Of a DNA stretch of 64,000 bases, positions 46,956-58,421 are shown one piece after another; the stretch's first letter is position 1; each line of letters begins with the position of its first letter. Location: NCBI GenBank assembly GCA_007644065.1, contig VJWN01000010.1, positions 806,001 through 870,000 of the forward strand. Direction: 5' to 3'. Origin of the DNA: Margaritispora aquatica. Lineage: Eukaryota; Ascomycota; Leotiomycetes; Helotiales; Discinellaceae. The translations under genes were made by a program, and so were the position numbers. The notes under the pieces are model-generated. The model was given only the letters and a program-made list of their open reading frames with translations. It had not been told where the DNA came from and did no database searches.

Positions 46956-46988
46956 GAATAATCCATGAATAATCCATGAATAATCCAT
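46956..46988 (+). repeat. Three tandem copies of an 11-mer
   Basis: GAATAATCCAT is repeated three times in a row without mismatch. Read on the minus strand, the unit is ATGGATTATTC. A tandem repeat of this size could arise by slippage; no role is evident. Confidence 0.85.
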
Positions 46989-47080
46989 GCTCGGCATCTT
47001 CCCGGTTGGATTGAAACCCAGAACAGGACTAGTCGCTTCGCTTGCGTGCGGCTATCTTTGGGTCCAGTCCAACGAGAATG

Positions 47081-47158
47081 TCCTGTCTTTGTCCTGTCTT
47101 TGTCCTGTCTTTGTCCTGTCTTGTCCTGTCTTGTCCTTTGTCCTATCCTTGTCCTATC
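47081..47158 (+). repeat. Imperfect tandem tract of GTCCTGTCTTT units
   Basis: Repeats of GTCCTGTCTTT that shorten to GTCCTGTCTT and GTCCTATCCTT toward the right end, about eight units in all. Strong strand asymmetry (almost no A or G other than the unit G's). Probably a minisatellite of about 78 bp. Confidence 0.85.
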
Positions 47159-47843
47159 AACCTCACATCTCGTAAACCTCACAGCTTGGATATCTGCACT
47201 CTGACTCTGCACTATGCCTCTGCACTATGCAGTCGGCAGTTTGCAGTTAGTCTCCACCTCCACGAACTAGAGGCAGTGCTCTACCCCGATTATTCATGGA
47301 CCAAAGAGAGCACAAGACATACTAAAAGAAGAGAGGAATTGAAGGTAAAGCTTTTATATGGACAAGGTTTAGGATTAATCATTAAGGATAGAAAGACAAA
47401 GGCACACCCAGATCCAGACCCCCCCATCCCATCCCATCACCCCAATATCTAACATCCAACATCCAACCCCACAGCTTATGTGTTTCTCTATCCCGCTTTC
47501 ACTTGTTTCTTCTTCTGGCCCTCACACCAACTTACCACTTACCATTTATCCTACCTTACCTTACCTTACCTTTCCTACCTGTCCACCCCTCACTCACATG
47601 ATACATGTTGCACTAGGATTGCACGTTGCCAAAGATAAGTTTGTTGGTTTGATACACTATTCATCACACACACATCCATAAAGGAGTTCGCCAATTCACT
47701 TTGCTCCAACTGTTTGCCGAAGTCGAATTTCTTTATGTACATGGTACCTCCACTCCCTTCGTTTCGCGTTCTCTTCAACGTCGACCACAACTTTCCACTC
47801 CGACTTCGAATTTGATAAGTTTGCAAATCATTCATCTTCCAAG

Positions 47844-49634
47844 ATGCATCTCAATATCGAACGCACAGATCCAGGAACCTGCTCTTCAGGTACTGGAGCC
47901 TACTACGTCTGTACATCAAATGGATTTCGAGGTTGCTGTGCAGTCGATCCTTGCGGACTTTCAACTTGTCCTGATACAGCCTCAACTTCCGTCGTTACAA
48001 CTGTAATTGTTACAGCAGAGCTCCCAAGCTCATCGTTGGTATCAGGACCGGCGACTGTTACCATTTTCACAGAGCGATCGTCTTTACAATCATCAAGTCT
48101 GCCTGCCAGCGCAGCTGCGACAATTTCGCCTCACGGGACCTCAGCCTTAACTGCTGCGCAAGTATCAGCTACGTCCAGCGCAACCCAATCTTCCACAGCC
48201 TCGTCTCATTCAAGCTCGAACTCGAATCATTCAGCTTTAATTGCGGGAGTTGTGGTTGGTATCGTGGTTCTTGCCATATTATCAGTCTTGGGTTGGTTCT
48301 GTCTTCGGCGACACCACAAGGCTCGCGAAAGCCGCGACACTCGCAAGAGTTATGGCCTTCAATCACCTTCAAAGGAATTTGTTCTTGAGAGGTCTACAAG
48401 CAAGGAAGTCGAAACTCTTCACCAGTCACCAAGCGACATCTTTGCATCGTATGGAGGCCGACATACATCCCCTCGGCCCGTACCAGCAGAGCTAGCACAC
48501 CATCCAGAGGTACAAGAGCGTATTGAGGAGGAGGACGATCGACCATTAGCAGACATTGAGAAAGCTCGAGTCAAGACCCCACCAGTCCATGAGCATCCAG
48601 CTTATGCACTACCCGGACAATCAAGCTACCATACATCCATGTCTTCTCATCCAGCATATCATGTGAGCGCATTAAACTCACATCCTGCTTTCCGCGATGT
48701 CAAGGTGTCGCATGCACCACAAAACCGATCGCATCAATCAATGCGCACATCATACCAAACTGCTTCACCAATATCAGGACCGACGGATGGAGTTGTATCG
48801 CCGTTAATCTCATCTCCCACCATTTCCTCGCCTATTGCCGGACACATGGAGCTTGAAGCCGAAGTGCCAGATTCATACATTTCACCTTTAATAGCAAACA
48901 ACCCAAATCGATATTCAATGTTACAACAAAACACCAACAGCAGAAATCGCATGACTGCCGAGTCATCAAGACGCCATATCTCGACATATCACCACACAAC
49001 CTCTCCTTCTACGCACTCCATTCCCATCGGTCTCGGTGTCGGGCTGGCTCAAGCCTCATCCTCGGTGCCTAACCTACCACTCCGAAATACATTCGTTCCC
49101 GTCTCAACTGCAGCATATCGCAACTCCGCCACAACACCAAACCAAGCACGCGCGCCCACACGCCCATTCATCCACACCGGTCCCGAGATAATCTCGAACA
49201 TCCAGCATCCCACACCTCGCAATTCATCTAATTCTCTACGCAACCCAACGCAAACTCAAACTTCCAACATCCCAATCCTCTCGCGCCTCGAGCCTATTTA
49301 TCAAGCACCTAACCACACTTCGCTATCCTCATCTTCATACTCATCAGATGAAAAAGAATCCAGCCTCACCATCCCAAACCACAACTCACAGCGCTGGAGC
49401 GACGCTACGATGGTGACGCCCGCACCACTCCCGCAACCACAGCCATCATACGCTCGCGCTATCCCGATGTCACTTTCCGTACCCGACTTGATTGCCGCTG
49501 CAAGGCTGGGAGTGAGTCCCGATATGAGCATGGCTGGAAGTGGAAACGCGAGTGTAAATGAGGAAGAGGGTATGACGCCGACGAGCATGTACACGGATGG
49601 GACTGCGACGTGGGGGAGTTGGGCTGCGCGGTGA
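47844..49634 (+). CDS. Type III single-pass membrane protein with GCC-DPC cysteine motif
   Basis: Intronless, 596 aa. A short N-terminal ectodomain, GTCSSGTGAYYVCTSNGF then RGCCAVDPCGLSTCPD, has eight cysteines in a pattern often seen at the N-terminus of fungal membrane proteins that lack a signal peptide. A Ser/Thr-rich stalk (about 50-130) follows, then one transmembrane helix (ALIAGVVVGIVVLAILSVLGWFCL) with the basic stop RRHHKAR. The ~440-residue cytosolic tail is disordered, Ser/Pro/His-rich, and includes repeated S-HPAY/F motifs (HEHPAYAL, SSHPAYHV, NSHPAFRD). Function unknown; a surface-sensor role is a guess by analogy to WSC/SKG6-like proteins. The start at 47844 is the first ATG upstream of the Cys motif. 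Confidence 0.88.
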   Translation: MHLNIERTDPGTCSSGTGAYYVCTSNGFRGCCAVDPCGLSTCPDTASTSVVTTVIVTAELPSSSLVSGPATVTIFTERSSLQSSSLPASAAATISPHGTSALTAAQVSATSSATQSSTASSHSSSNSNHSALIAGVVVGIVVLAILSVLGWFCLRRHHKARESRDTRKSYGLQSPSKEFVLERSTSKEVETLHQSPSDIFASYGGRHTSPRPVPAELAHHPEVQERIEEEDDRPLADIEKARVKTPPVHEHPAYALPGQSSYHTSMSSHPAYHVSALNSHPAFRDVKVSHAPQNRSHQSMRTSYQTASPISGPTDGVVSPLISSPTISSPIAGHMELEAEVPDSYISPLIANNPNRYSMLQQNTNSRNRMTAESSRRHISTYHHTTSPSTHSIPIGLGVGLAQASSSVPNLPLRNTFVPVSTAAYRNSATTPNQARAPTRPFIHTGPEIISNIQHPTPRNSSNSLRNPTQTQTSNIPILSRLEPIYQAPNHTSLSSSSYSSDEKESSLTIPNHNSQRWSDATMVTPAPLPQPQPSYARAIPMSLSVPDLIAAARLGVSPDMSMAGSGNASVNEEEGMTPTSMYTDGTATWGSWAAR

Positions 49635-50456
49635 TTGGCGATTATGGTGGCGGGGAAGGGGATGACCTGACGTGTATGATAATGTTTACGAATAATGTCG
49701 GTTTTTTCATAATTGGAGTTCATGGTTGGTGATCCGGAGTTCACCTTATGGGTGGCGGCTGGCTGGCTGTTTTGGGAGGTGGGCGTTAAAGGGCAGGGCG
49801 GTTACCTTATGCTAAGCTAGATACCTAGTTCACAAACACTGGATCAACATAGTTAGCTTCGAGCAATTAAAAGTTGTCAAACCACTATAAAAGTCTCAAG
49901 CCAACGTCGTCATTATCTTAATCTTGATCTCGAACTCCATCGTGATAGCAAGCACATAAACATTTTTGCGCAACAGGCATGCATAAAAGCAGACACGAAT
50001 ACCAATACCAAGGTACTATTTAGTTTCCTTCTTTCCGTCCTTCCTTCCGTCCTTCTCTCTCTCCCCGTTCTTTCTACCTCACAACTCTTCCCATTTAATA
50101 CGCAGACAAGCATTTGCTTCTCGAGACTACACAAGCACGGTTACTATATGAGTACGCTACGCTGTCACTTAGGCAGATCTCGAAATACTCTGATGGCTTT
50201 GAGAAGCTTTCCAAGTTGTCATTATGGATAAGTTTGAATGGAATTGTTATATTTATTTTCTGATTTTGATTTCGTTTTCTTTTTGTAAAGTTGAAATTCT
50301 ATCTGATGCGTCTTAACGCTGCAATTTGGTTTGTATCCGTCCCAGGTCTTAGACACATAAACTCCTGTAACCCAGATACAACATACAAAAATCGCTCACG
50401 TTTAACAAATTGGGTATAAAACGCACACTTGACACAACACCCACCAACATCTACAC
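49635..50456. other. Intergenic between convergent genes; no gene seen
   Basis: 822 nt, holding the 3' ends of the membrane protein gene and the RBR ligase gene. It includes CCTTCCGTCCTT-type pyrimidine tracts at 50020-50070. No promoter expected. Confidence 0.5.
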
Positions 50457-52882
50457 CTACACCTCTACCAACAACTCCACCTCACCAGCCAACGCCCTCA
50501 CCTCCTCCGCCCCCAACAGCGCACCCCTTTCACCCACCACAGCACCGACCCACTCCACCTCCATCCCCCTGGTCCTCACAGTCTCCAACGCCAGACTCTC
50601 CTTACGGAGCAACACCTCCCTCTTCTCCTTCCTCTGCCTGACCCTCAACGTCTCCATTTTCCTGTCCTCGCCCTCCTTCACGCCCAGGATGCGCATGCGT
50701 CGATACCCCTCCCAAAGCCGACACTCCCTTCGCCTCTCACTCCGCAACTCATCCCTCTTCTGGGCGACCATATCGTCAGCGCCCACCTTGCCGGCCCAGA
50801 ACGCCTTCAACTCGTCCACATACACGGCTTCGGACCTCCGCTCCTCCGCCAAACGCACAGCGTATTCGGTCGCGAACATGTCCTTCGCCGCACGCACGGC
50901 GTTCCTGGATTCCACGCCCAGTCTCGCCAGTTCGCCAGGATGGCGAAGGGCTAAGGTAGCGAGCTTATCTTCCGTGTCTCTTTCTAGCTGTGCATTCTCG
51001 AAAGAGTATCGCTCGGCGATCAGGGTGCGCTGGACAATATGCAGCGCCTCTAACTCTGACCTCAGCATGCGGAAGCGTGCACCTACAGCGGCAACCCTCG
51101 CTTCCTCGGCCGCACGTCTCGCTTCCTCAGCCAGGCGCTCCTCCGCCTCGCGAGCCAAGCGCTCGACTTCCTCCCTCGCCTCCCTAGCAATGCGCTCGCG
51201 CTCCTGCTCGGCTGCCACGAAATCCGCAACCATCTGCAGCACGATTCGTTCTTCCTCCTCTGCCGCCTCTCGCGCCACCCTCTCCCTCTCCAACCTTTCT
51301 CTCTCCTGCCCTTGCCGCGCCGTCTCCGCTGCCACCTCCTCGCGCTGCGCCGCGGCCCTTGTCTGAATTTCTGCAAGCTGCTCGTCCGTGCAGTCGCAGG
51401 TGCACCACTTCGCGGTGCAGATGTAGCAGAACTGGGCTTTGCAACGACACGTCATGTGTCTGCACCCCTGGTTGTGTTCGACGAAGGCCTGGCACTGGTA
51501 GCAGCGCTTCCAGCCCTCCATTTCGGCGAGGTTGCTGGTTGCGATGAGGGCGGCGTCTGAGGGGCACTCGGACTTGCCGTGCGAGTCGCCGCGGCAGATC
51601 GTGCATGTCTTTGTCGAGCAAGTGGGACATTTGGCTTTGTGCGTGGAGATGTTGATGGCGGTAGGTGGGATCCAGGTCGAGCAGGTCGCTTTAGAGCAGT
51701 AGACGCGGGAGTTGGGAGGGATGGACCACTCGGCTGTGCGGAGGGCGAATTTGGCTTTGAGGGCTGGCGAGAGATGTGGCTGGATGACGGGAGCGGGGAT
51801 GGGGTTGAGGCAGCATTTAGCTGGCCAGTGGGTTTCGGAATCGAGGGCTGTGCTAGAAGGGTGTTAGTTTGGTTTGAGAGAGAGAGAAGAGGAAACCTAC
51901 TTTATGAGACGTATGAAGCAGTCCTTGCAGTAGGAGTGGCAGATGAGAGTTACCATCTCCGTGGAATCGAAGTCGTCAAGACAAGAGACACATTCCCTGA
52001 GAAATAGTTAGCTTTGGGTATTTTCATGAGTCGGAGTACTTACAAGGTGATTGTTGAAGCTCCAGGTGCTAGCGCCGAAGGTGCAAGAATCGATAATGGA
52101 CCAAGGACAATGCTGGATGTGCTCTCCTTTTTCAAAGCATCGAAACTAACCACCGATTTGTTCCTCCGCCCGAAAATAGAACGAAATCCAAATGACCTCC
52201 CCTTACCCTTCAAGTCACTAGTAGGACTGAGCATGAATTCACTCGAGGGAGCGGGTGACTGCGATGCATATCCAGAATCATTGGTCATGATCGAAGTCGC
52301 ACTTTCAGCACTAAGTCGAGAGTCTGAGCTCCGCCCGCCAGACGGCATATCGAAAGGGTGTAATCTTCCGTCTTTTAATGACTAAATCTACGTCAGACCA
52401 TGCCAGAGAATGTATTGGAATAAGCTTACCTGTCTTTTCGGCGGCTGAGAAGAAGCCATCTTAGCTTTAGCTTCAGCAACCCGTCTCTCTTCCTCTTCCA
52501 TATATCGCGCCTTGATCCACTCGATAGATGGCTCTAGCATTCTCTGTATCTCTTCTGACGTGTTTTCCGGAACATGTAACAACTCCTGTGGAGGTTCATA
52601 CCGTCTCCAGTCCATCTCTAACTCTTTCGCTACACTTTCAACCACCGGTTCCACCACCGGTTCCACCACTAAGTATGAAGGCGTACTCGATTCCCCATTT
52701 TCGTGTCGTATCGGTGTCGAAGCCGGAGTATCGAAGAATAACTCGTCACTGCCAATAATTGGCGATATTGTCGGTACTTGCAACGATCCTCCAATTTGTG
52801 TGTTAATTCGAGGTGGAAATAAAGCCAGAGCCTCGTTCGAGTCTCCCAGCCAGCGACTTGGCATACTAGTAACAGCAGTCAT
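50457..52882 (-). CDS. RBR-type E3 ubiquitin ligase (RING-IBR-RING) with long C-terminal coiled coil
   Basis: Exons 52882-52430, 52381-52044, 51996-51901 and 51852-50457 give 760 aa in phase. The N-terminal ~260 residues are disordered and Ser-rich. RING1: ECVSCLDDFDSTEM...CHSYCKDCFIRLI...CCLNPIPAPV. The IBR region: VYCSKATCSTWIPP...KCPTCSTKTCTICRGDSH. RING2: WKRCYQCQAFVEHNQGCRHM followed by TCRCKAQFCYIC, with the likely catalytic Cys in the GCRHMTC stretch (thioester transfer in Ariadne/Parkin-type ligases). After CTCDC, about 300 residues are charged and helical (REEVAAETARQGQERERLER), then basic, strongly predicting a coiled coil. Similar proteins are expanded in Helotiales and other ascomycetes; substrates are unknown. 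I chose the start at MTAVTSMPSRW rather than 72 nt upstream because the upstream residues look untranslated. Confidence 0.93.
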
Positions 52883-54613
52883 ATTGAAATTTGAACCGCG
52901 AAATGTGAAATCTCGACAACGATGTGAGATGTAGTTATGATGCACAAGAAACAAGGTTGAAATAATGGCCAGCTCCAGACTAGCAGATACAAATACTAAT
53001 ATTTTATCCTTAAGCTTAGCATTGCCCCCTCTAATACGCCCTACAAATCACTCATTCATTAACTCAGCCGCATCCAGGTAGGCATGAAACACCACCTGTA
53101 TTTCTCCACGCCGTTGCCTTCTCTAGTCACCGCAGCGCTGTCAAGCGAGATCAGAGACATGGCAAGTGATGTTTTCTGCTTCGACTTTAATAGCCCCATC
53201 TGGGGGTATGACTGCGCCAGAATTCTCGACGAATGGGAAAAGCGATCACCACGATTATCAAGTCAACAGGAAATGACTACAGTGCTTTAGGGGGAAATAT
53301 GGTGTGGTGAAATTTGATTGTGCTTGGTATTGTGGCTGTGTGCCGAAGCGAGGCATTACAGACATCGAGTCTGGCGAAAATGCAGCCTAGGAGGCTGCGA
53401 TAATTGCCTCTCCACGAGATTTTGACACTGCCATGTCTCAATCAGGAAGGTTTCTAGAAAGTATCCGATCATAACCGTATGGTAAACCTTTTAAATCTCG
53501 TGAATCTATTTCATGGTGGAGTTGGATCCCTATCCTGGTCTGGCGAACTCATCACGTGATGGACAACGCAATGAAGTCTCATAATATACCACATTGGGAT
53601 CGCACAATCATTGAGTATTGAGCTTTCAATCGAAATGTACAGCCTTGCTGTTGAATGTCTAGCAATAAATGCTAGTATCGATGTTGGAAATCCTAGGTAG
53701 TTTGACTAGTGTCTGACTAGTTCCTAGGAACAATCTGCGATTTATTCCAGCCATCTGCTAGAGAATTCAGGGTCAAACGAGGGAACTTCCCCTTAACGTC
53801 CTCCTCCGATTTCGTTCGCCCTCTTGACATGATAAATGTCAGGGTAGTTCTTGTATCAAAGTGTTTGCGAGTCACCCCGAAGCTACGAGTACAAGATGCA
53901 CAGACAATATGCCTCAGCCTTATACCAACAGGATGGGCAAGGATGAACTTTTGAAAGCTAGCTCGATAAAGAAGCTACTGAGCCAATGCTGCTCCACATA
54001 ATCCTTCGGCGGGGTAAAACTGCAGGCAGTACGACGGGTAATGAAGCACAGGCAGACTTTGCTGAACAGTTATGTATTAATCACACAGATGGCACAAGTA
54101 GATATGCATCTCGACCCAATAAGAGAATCAAACCCGAAATTGTTAACAATGAAGGATGCTCTATGTAATAAAGGATTTTGCGTGGCACTTGCCAGCCTAA
54201 AGATTATATTTTCACTCAGGGCATTCGGTGCTGTAAGGCTATGTATTGTACCTATGCTATGTAGGTGCACCCTTGCACTGTTGTGCTTGCGTGCTGTATG
54301 CTCTCCATATTCACCATGCATGCTTCACACATGATTTGCAATCCCTGTCATATCTCTTTTCTGTAGCCCCATAGATGCAAGACGCAAAGCAACACCTAGC
54401 TGAAATAGAAAGCCAACCCGCAAACCCCAGAGATCCGCTACTCCTCGCTCCAGCCGTGTGTATCCGAGAAGATGAAAATGTGATTTGTACAATGTGTGGT
54501 GATGCGTGATCTAACAAACTGCAGTTGAACTCCGTTATGCGCCAGGTACGATATCAAAATTCCCAAATGTCCATTCCCGCAATTTTGAAAATTTTTGCCC
54601 CAACCTTAACATT
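52883..54613. other. Intergenic; no gene supported
   Basis: About 1.7 kb. A 68-codon frame at 53084-53290 (MKHHLYFSTPLPSLVTAALS...) is open but has no signal peptide, motif or downstream exon I can follow. The rest is AT-rich, with short frames near 54041-54334 on both strands. Confidence 0.5.
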
Positions 54614-57600
54614 TTAGACGAGAGGCTGGCTGCCAAATCCTTGTCGTGCCAAATTCTGGCGATCTTGTTCCAGTCGAATAAGATGTCTCTCCTCCTTCTC
54701 GCGGCGGTTGTTCTCTGATAGAATTGCCTTTTCTTGCAATAAGCAGGAATCTTCAATTTCATCCAGTACGTCGCTTTCAGGGACTAGCCAGAACCTGTCA
54801 ACGCCTGTTCGGACTTCCTTGGACCTTCCCCAGTAGCATTCGAATCGGAAGCGTGTGAAATCATTAGGACTCCTATCATGGCGCCAGATGTCGATCAAAT
54901 CCCCATGCTTCAATTCGCCCCAAAGCTTGGATTTGGTCAGAGGCTCCCGACGATTATGGCTTTGCAAGTTGACACCATTGATCCAGATGCCCGTGCTAGC
55001 CTTGCTTGAGATGAAGAATTTCATATCCTGGTCATCTTCTCGCCAAACTTGGTTGGTGCGAAGAGATGGGTTGACATATTTGAATCCAGGTTTGAATAGA
55101 AAGATCTTGAAGGCATACTTGGGAATGCGGGTCTCCTGAGCGTTCGAGTATCTAATAGTATTGTCATTGCCACGACCCCAGCTGGTAAGTGATTCAGTGA
55201 TATTGAGTCCCAAGGCAGGAAGACAGCTATCATTGGTGCCGATGAGCTTTGCTAAGATGCGCTTAGGGGTTTGGAAATCATTACCGACAAGTGGCTGCGG
55301 CTGAGGAGATCCAGGATCAGAGTTGACTTGAATGGCAGAAGTTGTATTAGAAGGATGTGCAGTATCTGGAATTAATCGATCAAGCGTAGCATGTGAGTGA
55401 GAGGACTGTTCATGGTGTGAACCATTGGCTACCTCAACCAATTTTCGCTCATCACGTTTCATGATGGTGCGCCTATTGTCTCTAGCCGGCTCTGAATACG
55501 CGCGAGTCTGCTCTGTAGCACTGGCGGAGGGGCTCCTGCTGCTTCGAAAGGAGTGCATGGTCGTCTCAAATGTCTTCTGGCCATGTGCGAATTGCTCTCC
55601 TTTGCTTTGTGCATACTCTTGATACTCCTGAAATTGAGAAGTGGACATCTGAGGGTAGTTATAATGATGAGTGGACTTGTCCTTGGGATCCCAGAAAATG
55701 CTGGCAGGTACAGGGATGTCAATCTCACGCTCCGATTTGCGTTGTCGCTTTGATGGAAGATCTCCTGGGCGCCAGAGACCATTCTCATCGGAGTCCTCCT
55801 CACGGGGTCGACGAAGGCTGACAGTTGGATTTACAGCCTCGGTCGTCGTTGGACTGGTAGCTGCAGCAGGAGAACCTACTGGAGATGTGGCAGAGACTGG
55901 CGAGTGCATATGTAAATGCCCAACCATGGATTCTGCGCCCATCAAACTTGATGATCTGTTTGCCTGGTCTCCAATTTCGGGGTGACGCATATCATTGCCG
56001 TTCTGCGATGCAGGTGTCATGATGGTAGGTAGAAATGCGGTTGTGGAATGAAGTTCTCCAAAACTGTTCTCAATTCGCGAAGGATCATCAGCCAGATCAA
56101 TTCGTGAGTCTGGAGATTCAATTGATTGAACTTCGTGATTGGAATGGGGAAGGTTCAATTGACTCATGGGGATGGCTCCGGAACTTCCCAAAGCAGAGGT
56201 ATTTACTTCTCCAAAGAGGCGACCATTTCCTGGATTCATATTTTCCTTCATAAAACCATAACTTTCATCAACACTGATGTTGCCGCCGCTCGATTCGAAG
56301 CTTTCGGGAATCTCGTGGGGCAAAACAATTTCAGTTAGGTCGCTACCAGGATCCTCCATCTCAGCCTCGCTATCATCAACTTGGCGATTATTGAGACTGA
56401 GCTGAGATGTTTCTTCTTCAAGAGAAGGTTCCTCAGAGCCATCATCAATCAAATCAACATCTTCTTCTTCCAGCGAAAATTCCTGGCTCTCAATTCCAGT
56501 AAACCAAGAAGATCGCTCGAGATCCTCGATGGTGGATCGATATTCTGGCTGTGTATGAAGCATGCCACGAACAAACTTAACTCCAGATTCAGATATGTTT
56601 GCGCGCTGCAGTGGCCGAAGATCGAGTGGCTGTGTCATGATGCGATTCAAGAGCTCTTGATAGCTTGTACCATTCTTTACAGGAAATGGAGGGCTTCCGC
56701 AAAGAGCATAGAACAAGACACCTGCCAAGGACCAGATATCAACAGCATGATCATATCGCTGCTTTGGGAGAGATCTCTTGTCCTTCCTGTTTCTTTGTCC
56801 TGTTTGCTCATCATATTCTCTATACTCCGAGTAAACCTCAGGGGCGCAGTATAGTAGGGTTCCACAGAAGGTTCGCAAGAATGTCTCCTCGCTATCAATC
56901 ATCTTGGAGAGGCCGAAGTCGGTGAGCTTAACGTGAAGCGGATAGCGAGTGAAAATGAGAATGTTGTCGGGTTTGACATCACGATGGGTGATCTTCATGT
57001 CATGAAGATATTTTAAGGCATCTAGAAGCTGAGCGGCCATTGACTTTACATCAGCTTCGGGCAGGTATTGCTCCTTGTTGATGAGACTGCCAAGGTCTCC
57101 TCCAGGAACAAATTCCATGATGATGTATAGATATTCTTCCCAGTCGATATGTTCGATATAGCGCACTACATTGGGCTACACAAATCAGCATTAGGGAAAT
57201 TTCAAACAAGGTCATGGGAGTAAACTTACATGTTTAATCTTACTCATGATCTTCATTTCCATATCAACTTTCTGATCAAGAACGCCATTTTTCATGAATC
57301 GTCGCTTCTCGAGTTCCTTGGCAGCATAAGGCATACCATCAAATCTGGCGGTTAGCTTGTATACAACAGCAAATGCGCCCTTTCCAATACATCCAACTTT
57401 GTTGTATTTGGAGCCACCTTTCCATTCCTTGATATGTCGTCCCATGGAGGAAAGATTGGAGGCAGCTGGGGTGTTAACATTGTCAGGAGGATTTGGAAAA
57501 AGATTTACCTGTCACATGTCAGTATTATCTATGCAAGGCAACCAATGCTTAGAGTATGATGTAACGTACGAGAGGTGTCTTGGCATTGCCATTTGCTGCC

Positions 57601-58421
57601 GCCAGACGTGCCTCGTGCTGCTGCTGCCGAACAAGATTGTTGCGAAGGAAGAATGCCGTAAGATTCTTCTGATATGCATTGTTGTCTGAGTCCAGTTCAC
57701 GATGAGGGATACGGACATGGAATTTCCAATCCTCCTCTGGAGGTGTCATAGTAAGCACAATGACAGATCCATTCTCAAGTGTGTGCCGATACTTCATATT
57801 GTTTTCCTTCTCCTTCCCACGGAGCAAGCAACCATCAACGGCAGTGCCATTTGTTGATTCATCTTCGAGCATGAGAACACCATACTCGTTGATATAAATC
57901 TTGAAGTGGACGTTGCTAATTCTTCTTGAAGGGTCATGGTGGCCAATATGGAAATCACAGCGTTGCCCATTCCTCCCAAAGAGAAATCCTGATGGGTCCT
58001 TTAGATTTGCAGAGAGTCTCAGTACCAAGTCATGCGAATCGATTCCTTGTTCAGCAAGCTGGAAAGTGTCCAAGTCTTGATGCTGTTGCCCATTATATCT
58101 CTCTCGAATCTTCACATTTCGATCGGTAGCAATGGTGAGCGCGGGCTTTGTATCGTGGATGAATTGCGTCGCTTTGTATGCAGGAACGGAGGCAGGGTGC
58201 AGAATGCAGCAGATATCAGCAAGGTCTTCTTCACTCAGACCGGAGCCTGCTTGACCAAGGCGTCGAGGATCAATCACGATCTGCGTGGCTTCATAGAAGG
58301 TATTGTTAATCATTGTATCTTGACGGCGAAGGGGGGCAAGTTGCAAAGGCTCAAGAAAAGAGGGAGAAGCAGGGTGTGTAGGAGAAAGAGGAATACCTGG
58401 CTGAGTAGCCTCGTCTTCCAT
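54614..58421 (-). CDS. RAD53: DNA-damage checkpoint kinase Rad53/Chk2 (FHA-kinase-FHA)
   Basis: Exons 58421-57570, 57508-57230 and 57175-54614 give 1230 aa in phase. The first FHA domain (about 140-240) has GFLFGRNGQRCDF, SNVHFKIYI and LEDESTNGTAVDG. The kinase domain (about 318-600) has GCIGKGAFAVVYK, the Lys in YAAKELEKR, HRDVKPDNILIF, LTDFGLSK and CGTLLYCAPEVYSEYREYDE (APE). It ends in a ~430-residue disordered linker rich in Ser-Gln and Thr-Gln (SSWFTGIESQEFS, ETSQLS), fitting ATM/ATR phosphorylation. A second FHA (about 1040-1150) has LTSWGRGNDNTIRYSN and ASTGIWINGVNLQSHNRREP. Known role: effector kinase of Mec1/ATR and Tel1/ATM controlling S-phase checkpoint and repair. Two FHA domains flanking the kinase point to Rad53 rather than single-FHA Dun1/Chk2. 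It is longer than yeast Rad53 (821 aa). Confidence 0.96.

Larger units (their letters stand above)
43990..47843. other. Gene-poor region, 3.9 kb, with short tandem repeats
   Basis: No gene can be supported. Minus-strand frames at 45479-46195 overlap each other without splice continuity or motif. Near its end lie three copies of an 11-mer (46956-46988), a TTGTCCTGTC-type tandem tract (47081-47158), and CTTAC repeats at about 47550-47577 just before the next gene. Confidence 0.5.
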
